Assembly: GCF_000968685.2 (NCBI RefSeq)
Contig: NZ_LAKD02000002.1
Coordinates: forward strand, 1 to 64,000
Direction: 5' to 3'
Origin: Streptomyces antioxidans
Lineage (GTDB): Bacteria; Actinomycetota; Actinomycetes; Streptomycetales; Streptomycetaceae
Length of the DNA: 64,000 bases
Part shown: positions 25,678 to 34,613 of the stretch, in pieces
Layout: every line of letters begins with the position of its first letter
How positions within the stretch are numbered: position 1 is the stretch's first letter
Program-made: the position numbers and the translations under genes
The notes under the pieces: model-generated
Seen by the model: only the letters and a program-made list of their open reading frames with translations
What the model was told of the DNA's origin: nothing
Databases searched by the model: none

Positions 25678-25998
25678 GTGAGTTGGACCGCCATTGGTTC
25701 TTCGGGGGCGGAGAGCGCCCGGGAACGCGCGCTGCACACGCTCTACGACGAGCAGGCGGGGCCTCCGTACGCCTATGTGGTACGGCTGTTGGGCGGTGAC
25801 CGATACCGGGCCGAGGACGTGGTGCAGGAGACGCTGCTGCGCTGCTGGCGCACGCAGGACCTGAACGCCGACCGGCCGCTTCGGCCGTAGCAACTGTCGC
25901 CCAAGCACCGGGAAGTGCTGTACGAGACGTACTACTCCGGCAGGTCGACGCAGGAGACGGGCCAGTTGCTCGGCATTCCGCCGGGCACCGTCAAGTAG
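25678..25998 (+). pseudogene. ECF sigma factor pseudogene
   Basis: From GTG 25678 the frame encodes sigma-70 region 2 (LYDEQAGPPYAYVVRLLGGD then RYRAEDVVQETLLRCWRTQD). The TAG at 25888 interrupts it, and the same frame continues with region 4 (LSPKHREVLYETYYSGRSTQ, GIPPGTVK) to TAG 25996. The segment between regions 2 and 4 is deleted and two stops interrupt the frame. In intact ECF factors region 4 ends further on, so the 3' end is also gone. Confidence 0.8.
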
Positions 25999-26031
25999 GC
26001 AGCCGGTCTGCGAACGACGCCGTGGTTCACG

Positions 26032-26868
26032 TCAGTGCTGTGGCGATCTTTCTACGCTCCCAAGGCCGACCGCAAGCAGACGCAGTGCCTCATATGACCG
26101 GCTGTCCGCCTCTGCGGAGTAGACCACCAGCTGCTGCCCCGGTGCGGAGGGCACGGGAAACCGTTCGAGATCGAGTGTGAGGTTACCGACCCGTGGGTGA
26201 GCGATCGTTACCCTGCCATGGGTGCGGCCCCCCACATCGTGCCGGGCCCAAAGACGGCGGAAGCTCTCGCTGCGCATGGACATTTCGCCTACCAGCTCTT
26301 CCAGGTCCGGATCGTCGGCCTCCGCGCCGGCCAGCCCGCGCAGGCACGCCACGAAGTCCTGACGCGGATCCGGTTCGACCAGGAAGTCGTCCGGCTCCAA
26401 GAACACGGTTCGGACGAGGTTGGTTCCCGGTGTGTGCGCGGGGGAGAGGGCCTGGGCCAGCGGATTCGCCGCCAGCACCAGGAAGGTATGGGTCTGTACG
26501 AACGCGGGAGTCACCGGCCAGGAGTCGATCAGCCGAGCCAAGGTGGGAGACACCCGATGGCGGTGAGCATGCCGGCGCGAACGCGGGACAGAGCTGGCGA
26601 GCGCGAACAAGTGCGTGGTCGCTGACTCGTCGAGCCGTAGGGCCTGAGCGAGCGCCCGGAGGATCTCCGCTGACGGCCGCCGGTCACGGCCCTGTTCGAG
26701 ACCGAGGTAGTAGTCCACGCTGATACCGGCGAGAGTCGCGACTTCCTCGCGGCGCAGGCCGGGCACGCGCCGTCGTGCGGTCTCGGGAAGACCGACATCC
26801 GCAGGACGCACCAGCTCGCGACGGGCCCGCAGATAGTCGCCCAGCAGATTTATGGCGCGGTCATCCAT
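26032..26868 (-). CDS. XRE-family HTH regulator (MmyB-like)
   Basis: 278 residues from ATG 26868; longer starts up to 26934 add an Arg-rich tail. N-terminal XRE HTH RREEVATLAGISVDYYLGLE with the EQGRDRRPSAEIL extension, then the MmyB-like ligand-binding domain (DSWPVTPAFVQTHTFLVLAA, LDLERFPVPSAPGQQLVVYS). Divergent from the SDR gene at 26971 with about 100 bp between, the common arrangement for this regulator class controlling a short-chain dehydrogenase. Confidence 0.9.
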   Translation of the reverse strand: MDDRAINLLGDYLRARRELVRPADVGLPETARRRVPGLRREEVATLAGISVDYYLGLEQGRDRRPSAEILRALAQALRLDESATTHLFALASSVPRSRRHAHRHRVSPTLARLIDSWPVTPAFVQTHTFLVLAANPLAQALSPAHTPGTNLVRTVFLEPDDFLVEPDPRQDFVACLRGLAGAEADDPDLEELVGEMSMRSESFRRLWARHDVGGRTHGRVTIAHPRVGNLTLDLERFPVPSAPGQQLVVYSAEADSRSYEALRLLAVGLGSVERSPQH

Positions 26869-26970
26869 GAAGGCAAGGGTAAGCCGGAACGAGCGACGGA
26901 CCCTGGTGCCGGCAGCACCAGGGTCACGGCTCACTTCCTCGGCTGCGACGCGGGACCTAGCGTCTGGTCC

Positions 26971-27807
26971 ATGGCAGCAGAAACACTTGACGGCCTGACC
27001 GCCGTCGTGACCGGAGCCAGTTCCGGTGTCGGCGCGGCGGCGGCACGGCGGATGGCCGCGATGGGTGCGTCAGTCGTCGTCGTGGGCCGTGCGGTGACCA
27101 GAACCCGTGCTGTCGCCGACGAAGTCGGTGGCACCGCCCTTCCCGCGGACTTCGCGCGCTTCAGCGAGGTGCGGGAACTCGCTCAGCACCTGATCTCCCA
27201 CATACCGCGGATCGACATCCTGGTCAACAACGCCGGCATCGTTTCGCCCAAGCGGAAAACGACGTCAGACGGTCATGAATTGACCGTGCAGGTCAATTTC
27301 CTATCGCCCTTCCTGCTGACATCGCTTCTCTGGGAGAAGCTTCTGCAGGCCCCCTCCGCCCTTGTCATCAACACCAGCTCCAGCCTCTACCGGTTCGGCA
27401 AGCTCGACCCGGACGATCTGGATCAGAATCGGAGCCGTTACGGGCAGATGCGCTCGTACAACGCCTCGAAGCTGGCAAGTGTCGTACATGCCGCCGAGAT
27501 CAACCGCCGGGCACCGGACACCATGACCGCTGTCGCGTTCCACCCCGGCACCGTCCGCTCCGGCCTCGACCGCGACTCCGCACTGGTCACGGCGGCAAAG
27601 GCAAGCCTGGTCGGTCGGCGCCTGACGCGGTCACCGGAGGAGGGCGCCGAGCCGATCATCAGGATCGCCACCACCGACCGCGGCAGACTGAGAGACGTCT
27701 TCTACAACCGGTTTGAGCCGGAGCCACTGCGCACCCCTGCCGCGGACGCGGATCTCGGTGCCCGGCTGTGGCAGCGGGCCCACGAGCTCACCCACGCATC
27801 GACATAA
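26971..27807 (+). CDS. Short-chain dehydrogenase/reductase
   Basis: 278 residues from ATG 26971. Rossmann motif TGASSGVGAAAARRMA near 16, ILVNNAGIVSPKRK near 88, and active site Tyr-x-x-x-Lys in SYNASK near 166 with the preceding NTSSS. Classical SDR related to retinol dehydrogenase/light-dependent-protochlorophyllide-reductase-like proteins. NAD(P)-dependent oxidoreductase, substrate unknown; probably controlled by the divergent MmyB-like regulator. Confidence 0.9.
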   Translation: MAAETLDGLTAVVTGASSGVGAAAARRMAAMGASVVVVGRAVTRTRAVADEVGGTALPADFARFSEVRELAQHLISHIPRIDILVNNAGIVSPKRKTTSDGHELTVQVNFLSPFLLTSLLWEKLLQAPSALVINTSSSLYRFGKLDPDDLDQNRSRYGQMRSYNASKLASVVHAAEINRRAPDTMTAVAFHPGTVRSGLDRDSALVTAAKASLVGRRLTRSPEEGAEPIIRIATTDRGRLRDVFYNRFEPEPLRTPAADADLGARLWQRAHELTHAST

Positions 27808-27896
27808 CAGTCGCTACCGAGACGACGTGCTATCCGGCAGATCCTGGGTCGCGGTGGTCCGCCGCTGTGCTGCGGGTTCTCACGAATTTCCTCGCG

Positions 27897-27966
27897 CCGA
27901 CCGCCGACCGCCGACCGCCGACCGCCGACCGCCGACCGCCGACCGCCGACCGCCGACCGCCGACCG
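27897..27966. repeat. Heptanucleotide tandem repeat, 10 x CCGACCG
   Basis: Ten exact 7-bp units between the convergent ends of the SDR and S9 peptidase genes. Because 7 is not a multiple of 3, every plus frame reads a repeated 7-residue Pro/Thr/Ala/Asp/Arg pattern, so nearby ORF calls are artefacts. Likely copy-number variable. Confidence 0.95.
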
Positions 27967-27984
27967 CCACGGCCCGGACGGCGG

Positions 27985-29877
27985 TTACGTCGCGTCCCGG
28001 CCGTGTCCGAGATGCTCGTCCAAGAAGCGCTCCACGGCACGGTACAAAGCGATCAAGTTCTCCGGGTTCTCGACGGAATGCCCTTCGTCCGCCATGAGCA
28101 TGTACTCGACCGGAACCCCCCGTGCCCGGAGGGCCTGGACCATGTTGTCGGATTCTGCCTGCGCTACCCGGGCGTCGTTGGCGCCCTGGGCGATGAGCAG
28201 CGGTGTACGGACCTGGTCCACCCGGCTGATCGGTGAGCGGGCCAGCATGTCGGCCTCCTGCCGCGGATCGGCGGGGTCGCCGACCCAGCGGAACCAGTTG
28301 GCGGCAAGGGCCGGCCGGACGAACTCCGGCTGACCGCGCATGAAGCTGGCGAGGTCGGAGACCCCGAAGATGTCCACCGCGGCGGCGAAGACATCGGGGG
28401 TGAAGGTGACTCCGACCAGTGCCGCATAGCCCCCGTAGGAGCCGCCCAGGATCGCCACCCGGTCCGGGTCCGCGTATCCCTGCTCGACGGCCCAGTTCAC
28501 ACCGTCGATCAGGTCGTCGTGCATTTTGCCGGCCAGCTCCCCGATGCCGGCCTTCATGAACGACTTGCCGTACCCCGTGGAGCTGCGGAAGTTCACCTGA
28601 AGCACCGCGTAGCCCCGGTTGGCCAGCAGTTGGACGAGGGGGTTGAATCCCCAGCTGTCCCGGTCCCAGGGACCGCCGTGCACGAGCAGGACCAGCGGCA
28701 GTCGGTGCGGCTCTGTCCCGACCGGCAGGGTCAGGTGGGAGGGGAGCGCGAGACCGTCCCGAGCGGTGATCGTCACCGGTGTCATCGGCGCCAGCTGCTC
28801 GGGATCCAGGTGACCACGGGGCCGGAACAGCAGGCGACTCTCTCCCGAGGAGTGGTCGTAGAAGTAGGTGGCCCCGGGATCGCGGTCGTGGGTGAAGCTG
28901 ACGACCCACCGCTGCTCGCTCTCGTCGGACGAGATGGAGGCCAGGTCGCCCTCGGACAGGTTCCTCAGGTTCTCCAGGACCTCGGCGAAGTGCGGGTCCA
29001 GTGCGTGGATCACCTGGCGTTCGCCGAGGTAGCGAACCCCGATGAGCTCGCCGGTAAGCCGGCTGAAGATGAGGGGCGAGGGCAGTGCGGGAAAGACACG
29101 GGCTCGTGTGTCCAGGTCGTACTGCGGGTGGGAGTCGACCTCCGTCTCCTCGCCGGTTGCTGTATCCAGCCTGGCCAGGCGGAGTCTGTCCGAGCCCCGG
29201 TTCGAACCGAAGAGCACGCCGCCGGCGTCGGGGGTGACCTCCAGCGGATAGACGCCCAGCGGGTAGTCCGCACCGTCGAACTGCGCGATGTGGCGCGACG
29301 TCTGCGTGGCCTCGTTCCAGCGCGAGAGCCGGAGGTCGCCCTGTTCGGTGACGTCGATGGTGAAGGGGGCTCCGCTGCCGCCGTAGAAGAGGGTGGTGGC
29401 AGCGCCTTCGGTGTTCTCCGCGAGGGTCCGCAGGTCACCGGTGGCGATGTCCAGCTCGAAGAGATCGAACGCAGCGGGGTTCCGGCTGTTCGAGGAGAAC
29501 ACCGCCTTACCCGGCCGCGCGGCAGGCAGCTTCAGATCCATGATGCGTGCGCCGGGGAAGGGAGTCAGGTCGGTCGCCGCTGCGTCCGGGTCTTCGAGAT
29601 CGACGCGGTACAGGTGCCGGTTCTCGTCGCCCCCCTGGTCCCGGGTGTAGAGCAGCCACCTCGGATCGTCGGTCCAGTGGTAGCTCAGCAGGTTGCGGTC
29701 CTCGGAGGTGACCCGCCGGGCGCCCCCGGGCGTGTCGACACTCTCGATCCACAGGTTCAGGTGGTTCTCCCAAGGAGCCAGGTACGCGATCTTGGTGCCG
29801 TCCGGCGAGAGGGAGGCTCTCGAACGGACGGGAGGGGCGAAGAGCTCCTCGACGCTGATGGTCTTCGGCAATGCCAT
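27985..29877 (-). CDS. S9-family prolyl oligopeptidase-like peptidase
   Basis: 630 residues from ATG 29877 (GGAAGGA upstream); an in-frame start at 29985 is less likely. N-terminal ~370 residues form a beta-propeller (SLSPDGTKIAYLAPWENHLN, repeated WD40/TolB-like strands). The C-terminal alpha/beta hydrolase carries VLLVHGGPWDRDSWGFNPLV, nucleophile GGSYGGYAAL near 476, an Asp in QGANDARV and a His in ADEGHSVENP. No signal peptide, so cytoplasmic. Upstream lies palindrome A of the TetR-type regulon. A truncated homologue sits beside TetR paralogue 3 at 41347. Confidence 0.92.
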   Translation of the reverse strand: MALPKTISVEELFAPPVRSRASLSPDGTKIAYLAPWENHLNLWIESVDTPGGARRVTSEDRNLLSYHWTDDPRWLLYTRDQGGDENRHLYRVDLEDPDAAATDLTPFPGARIMDLKLPAARPGKAVFSSNSRNPAAFDLFELDIATGDLRTLAENTEGAATTLFYGGSGAPFTIDVTEQGDLRLSRWNEATQTSRHIAQFDGADYPLGVYPLEVTPDAGGVLFGSNRGSDRLRLARLDTATGEETEVDSHPQYDLDTRARVFPALPSPLIFSRLTGELIGVRYLGERQVIHALDPHFAEVLENLRNLSEGDLASISSDESEQRWVVSFTHDRDPGATYFYDHSSGESRLLFRPRGHLDPEQLAPMTPVTITARDGLALPSHLTLPVGTEPHRLPLVLLVHGGPWDRDSWGFNPLVQLLANRGYAVLQVNFRSSTGYGKSFMKAGIGELAGKMHDDLIDGVNWAVEQGYADPDRVAILGGSYGGYAALVGVTFTPDVFAAAVDIFGVSDLASFMRGQPEFVRPALAANWFRWVGDPADPRQEADMLARSPISRVDQVRTPLLIAQGANDARVAQAESDNMVQALRARGVPVEYMLMADEGHSVENPENLIALYRAVERFLDEHLGHGRDAT

Positions 29878-29979
29878 GTCGGTCCTTCCTGCGGCTGTGC
29901 CGGACAGCGAGTGGTGGGCCCCGCGGCTGAACGGCAGGGGCTCTCGGTGGATCCGCAGCCTCCGGCCCGCGGCCGTAGC

Positions 29980-30010
29980 TGTCACTTAATGACATTGTCA
30001 TTAAGTAACA
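29980..30010. promoter_or_regulatory. TetR-regulon palindrome, site A
   Basis: TGTCACTTAATGACA - T - TGTCATTAAGTAACA, 14 of 15 arm positions paired, about 100 bp upstream of the S9 peptidase start. Related to sites B, C, E and F but with a 1-bp rather than a 3-bp centre. Confidence 0.75.
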
Positions 30011-30160
30011 GTCATGGCAAGCGCACTCGGCTGACCCATGCGTCGGCTCGGCTGTGGCAGACGAAGCCGTGTCCCGGCGAGCCTTGCCTTCCCGCGAGCG
30101 GTTGATCGATCCACGGTCAATGTATGGCGCAGATCACACATGTGAGGGGTGGCCAACGAG

Positions 30161-30193
30161 TGTCACTAAGTGTCAGAGTTGCATTTAGTGACG
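30161..30193. promoter_or_regulatory. TetR-regulon palindrome, site B
   Basis: TGTCACTAAGTGTCA - GAG - TTGCATTTAGTGACG, about 175 bp upstream of the GPP34 gene and 284 bp upstream of the divergent peptidase. Same 15-3-15 layout as sites C, E and F. Confidence 0.72.
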
Positions 30194-30367
30194 CATCGGT
30201 GAGGCCGCTCACGGTGACCTCGTCAGCGCCTTCCCCGCAGGGGGAATTTCAGCCGGTGCTTTGACGGAACGCGCCCTTTGTGTGTCGCGCCACATCAGTT
30301 TGAACTGATGGCGAGGGGTGCCAATAGTCCCCCCCCCGTCCTGTTTCCACGCATTCAAGGAGTCCAC

Positions 30368-31021
30368 ATGGATCTCACGCTTCCCCAGCAGATCTACCTG
30401 TGCGCCTACGCCTTTGAAAAGAATAAGTTCCCGGCTACTCTCCTGCAGTTCCGCGGTCAGCGGCTGCGCGCTGCGGCCCTGGTCGAGTTGATCCTCGCGG
30501 GACAGGCTGAGGCCGACGGGCGCCAGGTTCGCCCACTTGGAGACCTGCCACCGACCGACCCGTTTCTCGCCTCTGTTTGGGAAGAGCTGCGCGCGGGGCC
30601 GAAGCGCTGGATGCCGCTGGTGCACAACGCTGCGCACAAGGCGGAGAAGCCGGTCGAAGACCAGTTGATGGCTGCTGGGATCGTCGAAAAGAAGGCCGGC
30701 CGCACCTTGAGCCTGCTTACGGGAAGCAAGGTTGTCTTGCGGCGGGAAGAGGAGGCCCTAGCCGTACAGCAAGCGTTGCGTACGCGGGTCACCACCACTC
30801 CCGACCCGTCCTCGCTACCCCTGGCGCAAGTGGCACTGCCGGTGATCGCCCTGGAAAGCGACGCGACCATGGGGGTCGTACTGGACCGTCCCGAGCGCCG
30901 TAAGTACAAGCGCACGCTTGAGGAACTCGCCAGGACATTCGATCGAGGAATACCGGGCCTGCGCAAAGCCCTGTCAAACTCGGTGCTTTCCAGTCGGTCC
31001 GTCGGCGGCGGGTGGAGCTGA
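30368..31021 (+). CDS. GPP34 (GOLPH3/Vps74-like) phosphoprotein
   Basis: 217 residues from ATG 30368 (AAGGAG upstream). Starts MDLTLPQQIYLCAYAFEKNK with the RLRAAALVELILAGQAEADG helix, typical of the GPP34 domain. The eukaryotic relatives bind PI4P on Golgi membranes; bacterial members are common in Streptomyces, function unknown. Divergent from the S9 peptidase, with palindromes A and B in the shared 490-bp region, so the two are likely co-regulated. Confidence 0.85.
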   Translation: MDLTLPQQIYLCAYAFEKNKFPATLLQFRGQRLRAAALVELILAGQAEADGRQVRPLGDLPPTDPFLASVWEELRAGPKRWMPLVHNAAHKAEKPVEDQLMAAGIVEKKAGRTLSLLTGSKVVLRREEEALAVQQALRTRVTTTPDPSSLPLAQVALPVIALESDATMGVVLDRPERRKYKRTLEELARTFDRGIPGLRKALSNSVLSSRSVGGGWS

Positions 31022-31422
31022 CCAAGGAAAACCTTGAAATGCGTGCGTCCTCAAAACGCGAGCCCAAGAAGGCCGGATCAACACGTTGCTTCACGGCCTC
31101 TGCGCCGTCGGTGTGGTAAGCGCGTACCAGGCGAGGTTCGTGACCAGCTTGCCCACGGGCCGCCTGACCGCTGAGGTCGAGTCAGCGGTGGCCCGCCCCG
31201 CCTCTCTTCCGAAGCCTTCAGGGTTCGTTCCCCGCTACCCCGTCGCCCCCGTCTCGGGGACACAGAAGACATGTACTTAATAGTGAATACTGGACAGAAG
31301 TCGAACGACTTCACCACGCTCGTGCCCATGCCTTCGGGGCATACCGCTCATCTGCCGGACGGCGACCGCGAGGCCCCGGTGTTAGCCACGACCCGACCGA
31401 CCGCGGCCGGCGGTGCGGGCGC
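31022..31422. other. Non-coding stretch
   Basis: About 400 bp. A plus-strand frame at 31086 (LHGLCAVGVVSAYQARFVTS) is short, has no ribosome site and may be debris. Nothing else supported. Confidence 0.4.
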
Positions 31423-32643
31423 GTGAAATCCAAAATCGATCCGCTGACCGTCGCGGCGATGGCGGTCGCCGTGGTCGCCATCTCGGCCACCGCCCCTCTC
31501 ACCGCCGCCGCCTCCGCCTCGCCGCTCGCCATGGCCTTCTGGCGCAACGCCCTGGGCTTCGTCACGCTCGGGCCGTTCCTGCTGATACTGCGCCGCCGCG
31601 AGGTGGTGCGTGTCGCACGCGGTGAACGCGGCCTGCTGCGCCGGGGGCAGTGGCGGCCCCTGGCCTACGGCTTCCTCGCGGCCACGTCGCTCGCCCTCCA
31701 CTTCGCGGCTTTCATGACGAGCACGCGGATGACCACGGTCGCCATGTCCACGGCACTCGTGGCCACTCAGCCCGTTTGGCAGGCCCTCATCGCCGCGGGT
31801 CAGGGCATCCGGGTCGCTCGCAGGACCTGGGCGGGTCTGACGCTCGCCGTGGTGGGAGCGGCCGCGGCCGCCGGTCTCGACATACAGTCCGGCGGCGCGG
31901 CACTGATGGGCGATCTACTCGCCCTCGCCGGGGCCGTGGCTCAGGCCGGATACACCGCCCTGAGTCAAAAGGCTCGCACGGATATCAGTACCCCCATGTA
32001 TTCGACGGTCACCTCGCTGGTCTGCGGCCTGGAACTCCTCGCCGTCTGCTGGCTGGCCGACATCCCGCTCACGGGATTCGATACGTCCACCCACCTGTCG
32101 CTGCTCGGGCTGCTCATCCTCCCCCAGCTTCTGGGGCTCGGCTCGATGAACTTCGCCCTCGGCAGGGCATCGGCAACGACGATGAGTGTCCTCCTGCTGC
32201 TGGAGACTCCGGTGGCCGCTCTCGCCGCATGGTGGCTGATGGGGCAAGGCGTCGAGCCCACGTCCATTCCCGGGCTCCTGCTGATCATCGTCGGCGTCAC
32301 CGTCGTGGTAACGAGCGGCGACGGGGAACAAGCCGCGCCACAGCAAGGCAAACGCCGCAAGGGAACACCGCCGTATCCGGACCACGCCCCGTACACACCA
32401 CAACTACCGCCGACGACCGGTGGATTCACCACTGGTGAGCGGGAACTGGCCACGCCGAACCGAGCTTTCATGGCCGCCTGGCCGACGTCACCGGAACCCC
32501 AGCCTTTCGGGCACCATGCCAAACGGGATCCCAGAGTGGCATGGGCGGGACTCGGCACGGACGAGAATCCGACGATCACGCTCACCTATCACGGCGCCGG
32601 GGCCTTCGACACCGAGTATTCGGGCAGGCCGCAGGTGGAGTAA
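31423..32643 (+). CDS. EamA-family (DMT) transporter with C-terminal extension
   Basis: 406 residues from GTG 31423. Two EamA repeats with about ten hydrophobic segments between residues 5 and 300 (LAMAFWRNALGFVTLGPFLL, ALVATQPVWQALIAAGQGIR, LLLLETPVAALAAWWLMGQG). EamA proteins are usually about 300 residues; here about 95 extra Pro/Thr/Gly-rich residues follow, with no membrane segment. Either a real soluble tail or read-through into non-coding DNA after loss of the stop. Substrate unknown. Confidence 0.85.
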   Translation: MKSKIDPLTVAAMAVAVVAISATAPLTAAASASPLAMAFWRNALGFVTLGPFLLILRRREVVRVARGERGLLRRGQWRPLAYGFLAATSLALHFAAFMTSTRMTTVAMSTALVATQPVWQALIAAGQGIRVARRTWAGLTLAVVGAAAAAGLDIQSGGAALMGDLLALAGAVAQAGYTALSQKARTDISTPMYSTVTSLVCGLELLAVCWLADIPLTGFDTSTHLSLLGLLILPQLLGLGSMNFALGRASATTMSVLLLLETPVAALAAWWLMGQGVEPTSIPGLLLIIVGVTVVVTSGDGEQAAPQQGKRRKGTPPYPDHAPYTPQLPPTTGGFTTGERELATPNRAFMAAWPTSPEPQPFGHHAKRDPRVAWAGLGTDENPTITLTYHGAGAFDTEYSGRPQVE

Positions 32644-32712
32644 GTGCCTGATTGCCAAGTGCCAGAGGCCGCTCAGCGGCCGTACTCCCTACTCCGGCGG
32701 GCTGACCTCGTT

Positions 32713-34242
32713 TTACCTGTGCGGTCGCGTCCGCAGCAGCTTCTTGTCCGGCTTGCCCGCGTCCGTCAGCGGCAGTTGTTCGGCGAAGGTGATGCGCGCC
32801 GGTTCGTACATGGCTCCGCGCTGTTTGCGGACCATGGCCCGCAGTTCGCCTGCGTCCACCTCAGCCTCCGGGGCCCGTACCACCACCGCGTGCACCTGTT
32901 CCGTCCGGTCGCTGTCGGGCACGCCGAAGACCGCGCTCTGCAGTACCTGGGGGTGGGAGTTGAGGAGGTCCTCCAGTTCGGTGGTGTAGACGTGGCCGCC
33001 GACCACGACGATCATGTCCTTGATCCGGTCGACGATGGTCAAGTAGCCCTCGTTGTCCAGGAATCCGACGTCGCCGGTGTGCAGCCAGCCGTCCCGCAGT
33101 ACCTCGGCTGTGAGCTCGGGTTGCTTCCAGTAGCCCTGCATGACGTGCTGGGAGCGGACGCAGATCTCGCCGTGTGCGCCGTGGGGCAGGTCGTGGCCGT
33201 CCGGGTCGCGGATGGCCACCTCGACGCCGTCGAGGACCCTGCCCGCGGAGCGCAGCCGTTCGGGGCGGTCCGGGTCGTGGTCCTTGGGCCCGAGGACGCT
33301 GATGCTGCCGGACTCGGTCTGGCCGTAGCCCTGCAGGAGGACGGGGCCGAAGCGGCGTATCGCATCGGCGATGCGGGCCGGGGACGCCTGGCAGCCGCCG
33401 TACATCAGCTGACGCAGGCTTGAGGTGTCGGTACGGCCCGCGTCCGGGTGATCCATGAGCCGGTACAGGAGCGGCGGCAGCAAGTAGAGGTGGGTGATGC
33501 GCTCGCGTTCGATCGCCGCGAGCACCTGGCCCGGGTCGAAGTCCTCCAGCAGGACCACGGTGCCGCCTTCGGCCAGCAGGTGGTCAGCGATCAGCCCGGC
33601 ACCGTGCGCGAGGGTGGTGGCCACCAACTGCCGGGGCAGGGCGGCCTCTTCCCCGCGGGGCGTGCGGGGCATCCGACCGGCCCTCTCGAAGCTGGTGCAG
33701 ATGCCCTTGGGATGGCCGGTGGTGCCGCCGGTGTGGCGGATGGAACAGATGTCCCCGGGGCGGGCCAGGCCCGATATCGGCTCAGCGGACTCGGCGGCAG
33801 CCAGCTCCAGCAGGTCGGTGCCCAGCTTGCTGACGCCGAGCGTCAGGACGTGCGGCACCGGGGCCTGGGCGATGACCTCGGCGGCCTGCTCGGCGTAAGC
33901 GGGATCGACGATCAGCGCCTGGGTCTCCACGTCGCGCACGATGGCGGCCTGGGCGTCGGCGGAGAGCTTGTTGTAGAGGTGGTTGACCTGGCAGCCGACC
34001 AGGTTGGCGGCATAGCGGGCGGCCAGGGCCTCGGGGAGATTGCCGCTGAGCAGCGTCACGGTCTGCCCGCGCCCAAGGCCCTGGGCGCGCAGTGCGTGTG
34101 CCAACCGGTGGACCAGGTCGCGGAGTTGCCCGGCGGTGATCCGTCGGCCTTGGTGAACCAGCGCCTCGTGTGTGGGGGCGGCCCCGAGCGAATCCAGGAT
34201 GTCATCCGCGAACGAGCGGAAAGGCAGGGAAGTTACGGACAT
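32713..34242 (-). CDS. Fatty-acid/aryl acyl-CoA ligase (AMP-binding)
   Basis: 509 residues from ATG 34242, chosen over a much longer frame to 35202 because AGGAGGAAATTGAT lies directly upstream and homology starts here. Motifs: IRHTGGTTGHPKGI near 168, LQGYGQTESGSIS near 300, WLHTGDVGFLDNEGYLTIVD near 390, VVGGHVYTTELEDLL near 420 and LTDAGKPDKKLLR (catalytic Lys). Activates a carboxylic acid to acyl-CoA. The TetR gene upstream on the same strand may regulate it. Confidence 0.9.
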   Translation of the reverse strand: MSVTSLPFRSFADDILDSLGAAPTHEALVHQGRRITAGQLRDLVHRLAHALRAQGLGRGQTVTLLSGNLPEALAARYAANLVGCQVNHLYNKLSADAQAAIVRDVETQALIVDPAYAEQAAEVIAQAPVPHVLTLGVSKLGTDLLELAAAESAEPISGLARPGDICSIRHTGGTTGHPKGICTSFERAGRMPRTPRGEEAALPRQLVATTLAHGAGLIADHLLAEGGTVVLLEDFDPGQVLAAIERERITHLYLLPPLLYRLMDHPDAGRTDTSSLRQLMYGGCQASPARIADAIRRFGPVLLQGYGQTESGSISVLGPKDHDPDRPERLRSAGRVLDGVEVAIRDPDGHDLPHGAHGEICVRSQHVMQGYWKQPELTAEVLRDGWLHTGDVGFLDNEGYLTIVDRIKDMIVVVGGHVYTTELEDLLNSHPQVLQSAVFGVPDSDRTEQVHAVVVRAPEAEVDAGELRAMVRKQRGAMYEPARITFAEQLPLTDAGKPDKKLLRTRPHR

Positions 34243-34283
34243 ATCAATTTCCTCCTGATGTGCGTTGTGCTGTTCTTGCGCAC

Positions 34284-34556
34284 TCACCCGAGCGTTACGG
34301 CGAGCAGGGTGGGCGAGCGGCTGTGCTGGTGCATCACATCCGTCACTGCTCTGCTTGGCGAAGACCGAAGAGTTCCTGGTTCTCGGCCCGGTACAGGGCT
34401 CGCGGGCCGGGTGCTCCAGGAAGCGACGACCCGGGGCGGCGGGCTTGCCCGTGATCCGCGCCGCCGAGGCCCCGAGCCGACAGCGACGGTCGCCGTGACT
34501 GCGGTGGTGACAACGGCACCGGTGGTAACCGTGCGCCGGACCTTCGTTCTTGTCAT
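34284..34556 (-). CDS. Small ORF with signal-like N-terminus
   Basis: 90 residues from ATG 34556 with GAGGGAAG upstream. N-terminus RTKVRRTVTTGAVVTTAVTA resembles an export signal (basic start, then hydrophobic and small residues). The rest is Ser/Pro/Arg-rich and looks degraded. It may be the surviving 5' end of a secreted hydrolase gene. Weak. Confidence 0.35.
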   Translation of the reverse strand: MTRTKVRRTVTTGAVVTTAVTATVAVGSGPRRRGSRASPPPRVVASWSTRPASPVPGREPGTLRSSPSRAVTDVMHQHSRSPTLLAVTLG

Positions 34557-34613
34557 TGCTTCCCTCGTGACCTGTGAGCCCTGTCCACCCCCGGCGGGGG
34601 ATGGGAGCAGCGG

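Noticed and set aside
27897..27966. CRISPR array or repeat protein
   Set aside because: The unit is 7 bp with no spacers, and it lies between two stop codons.
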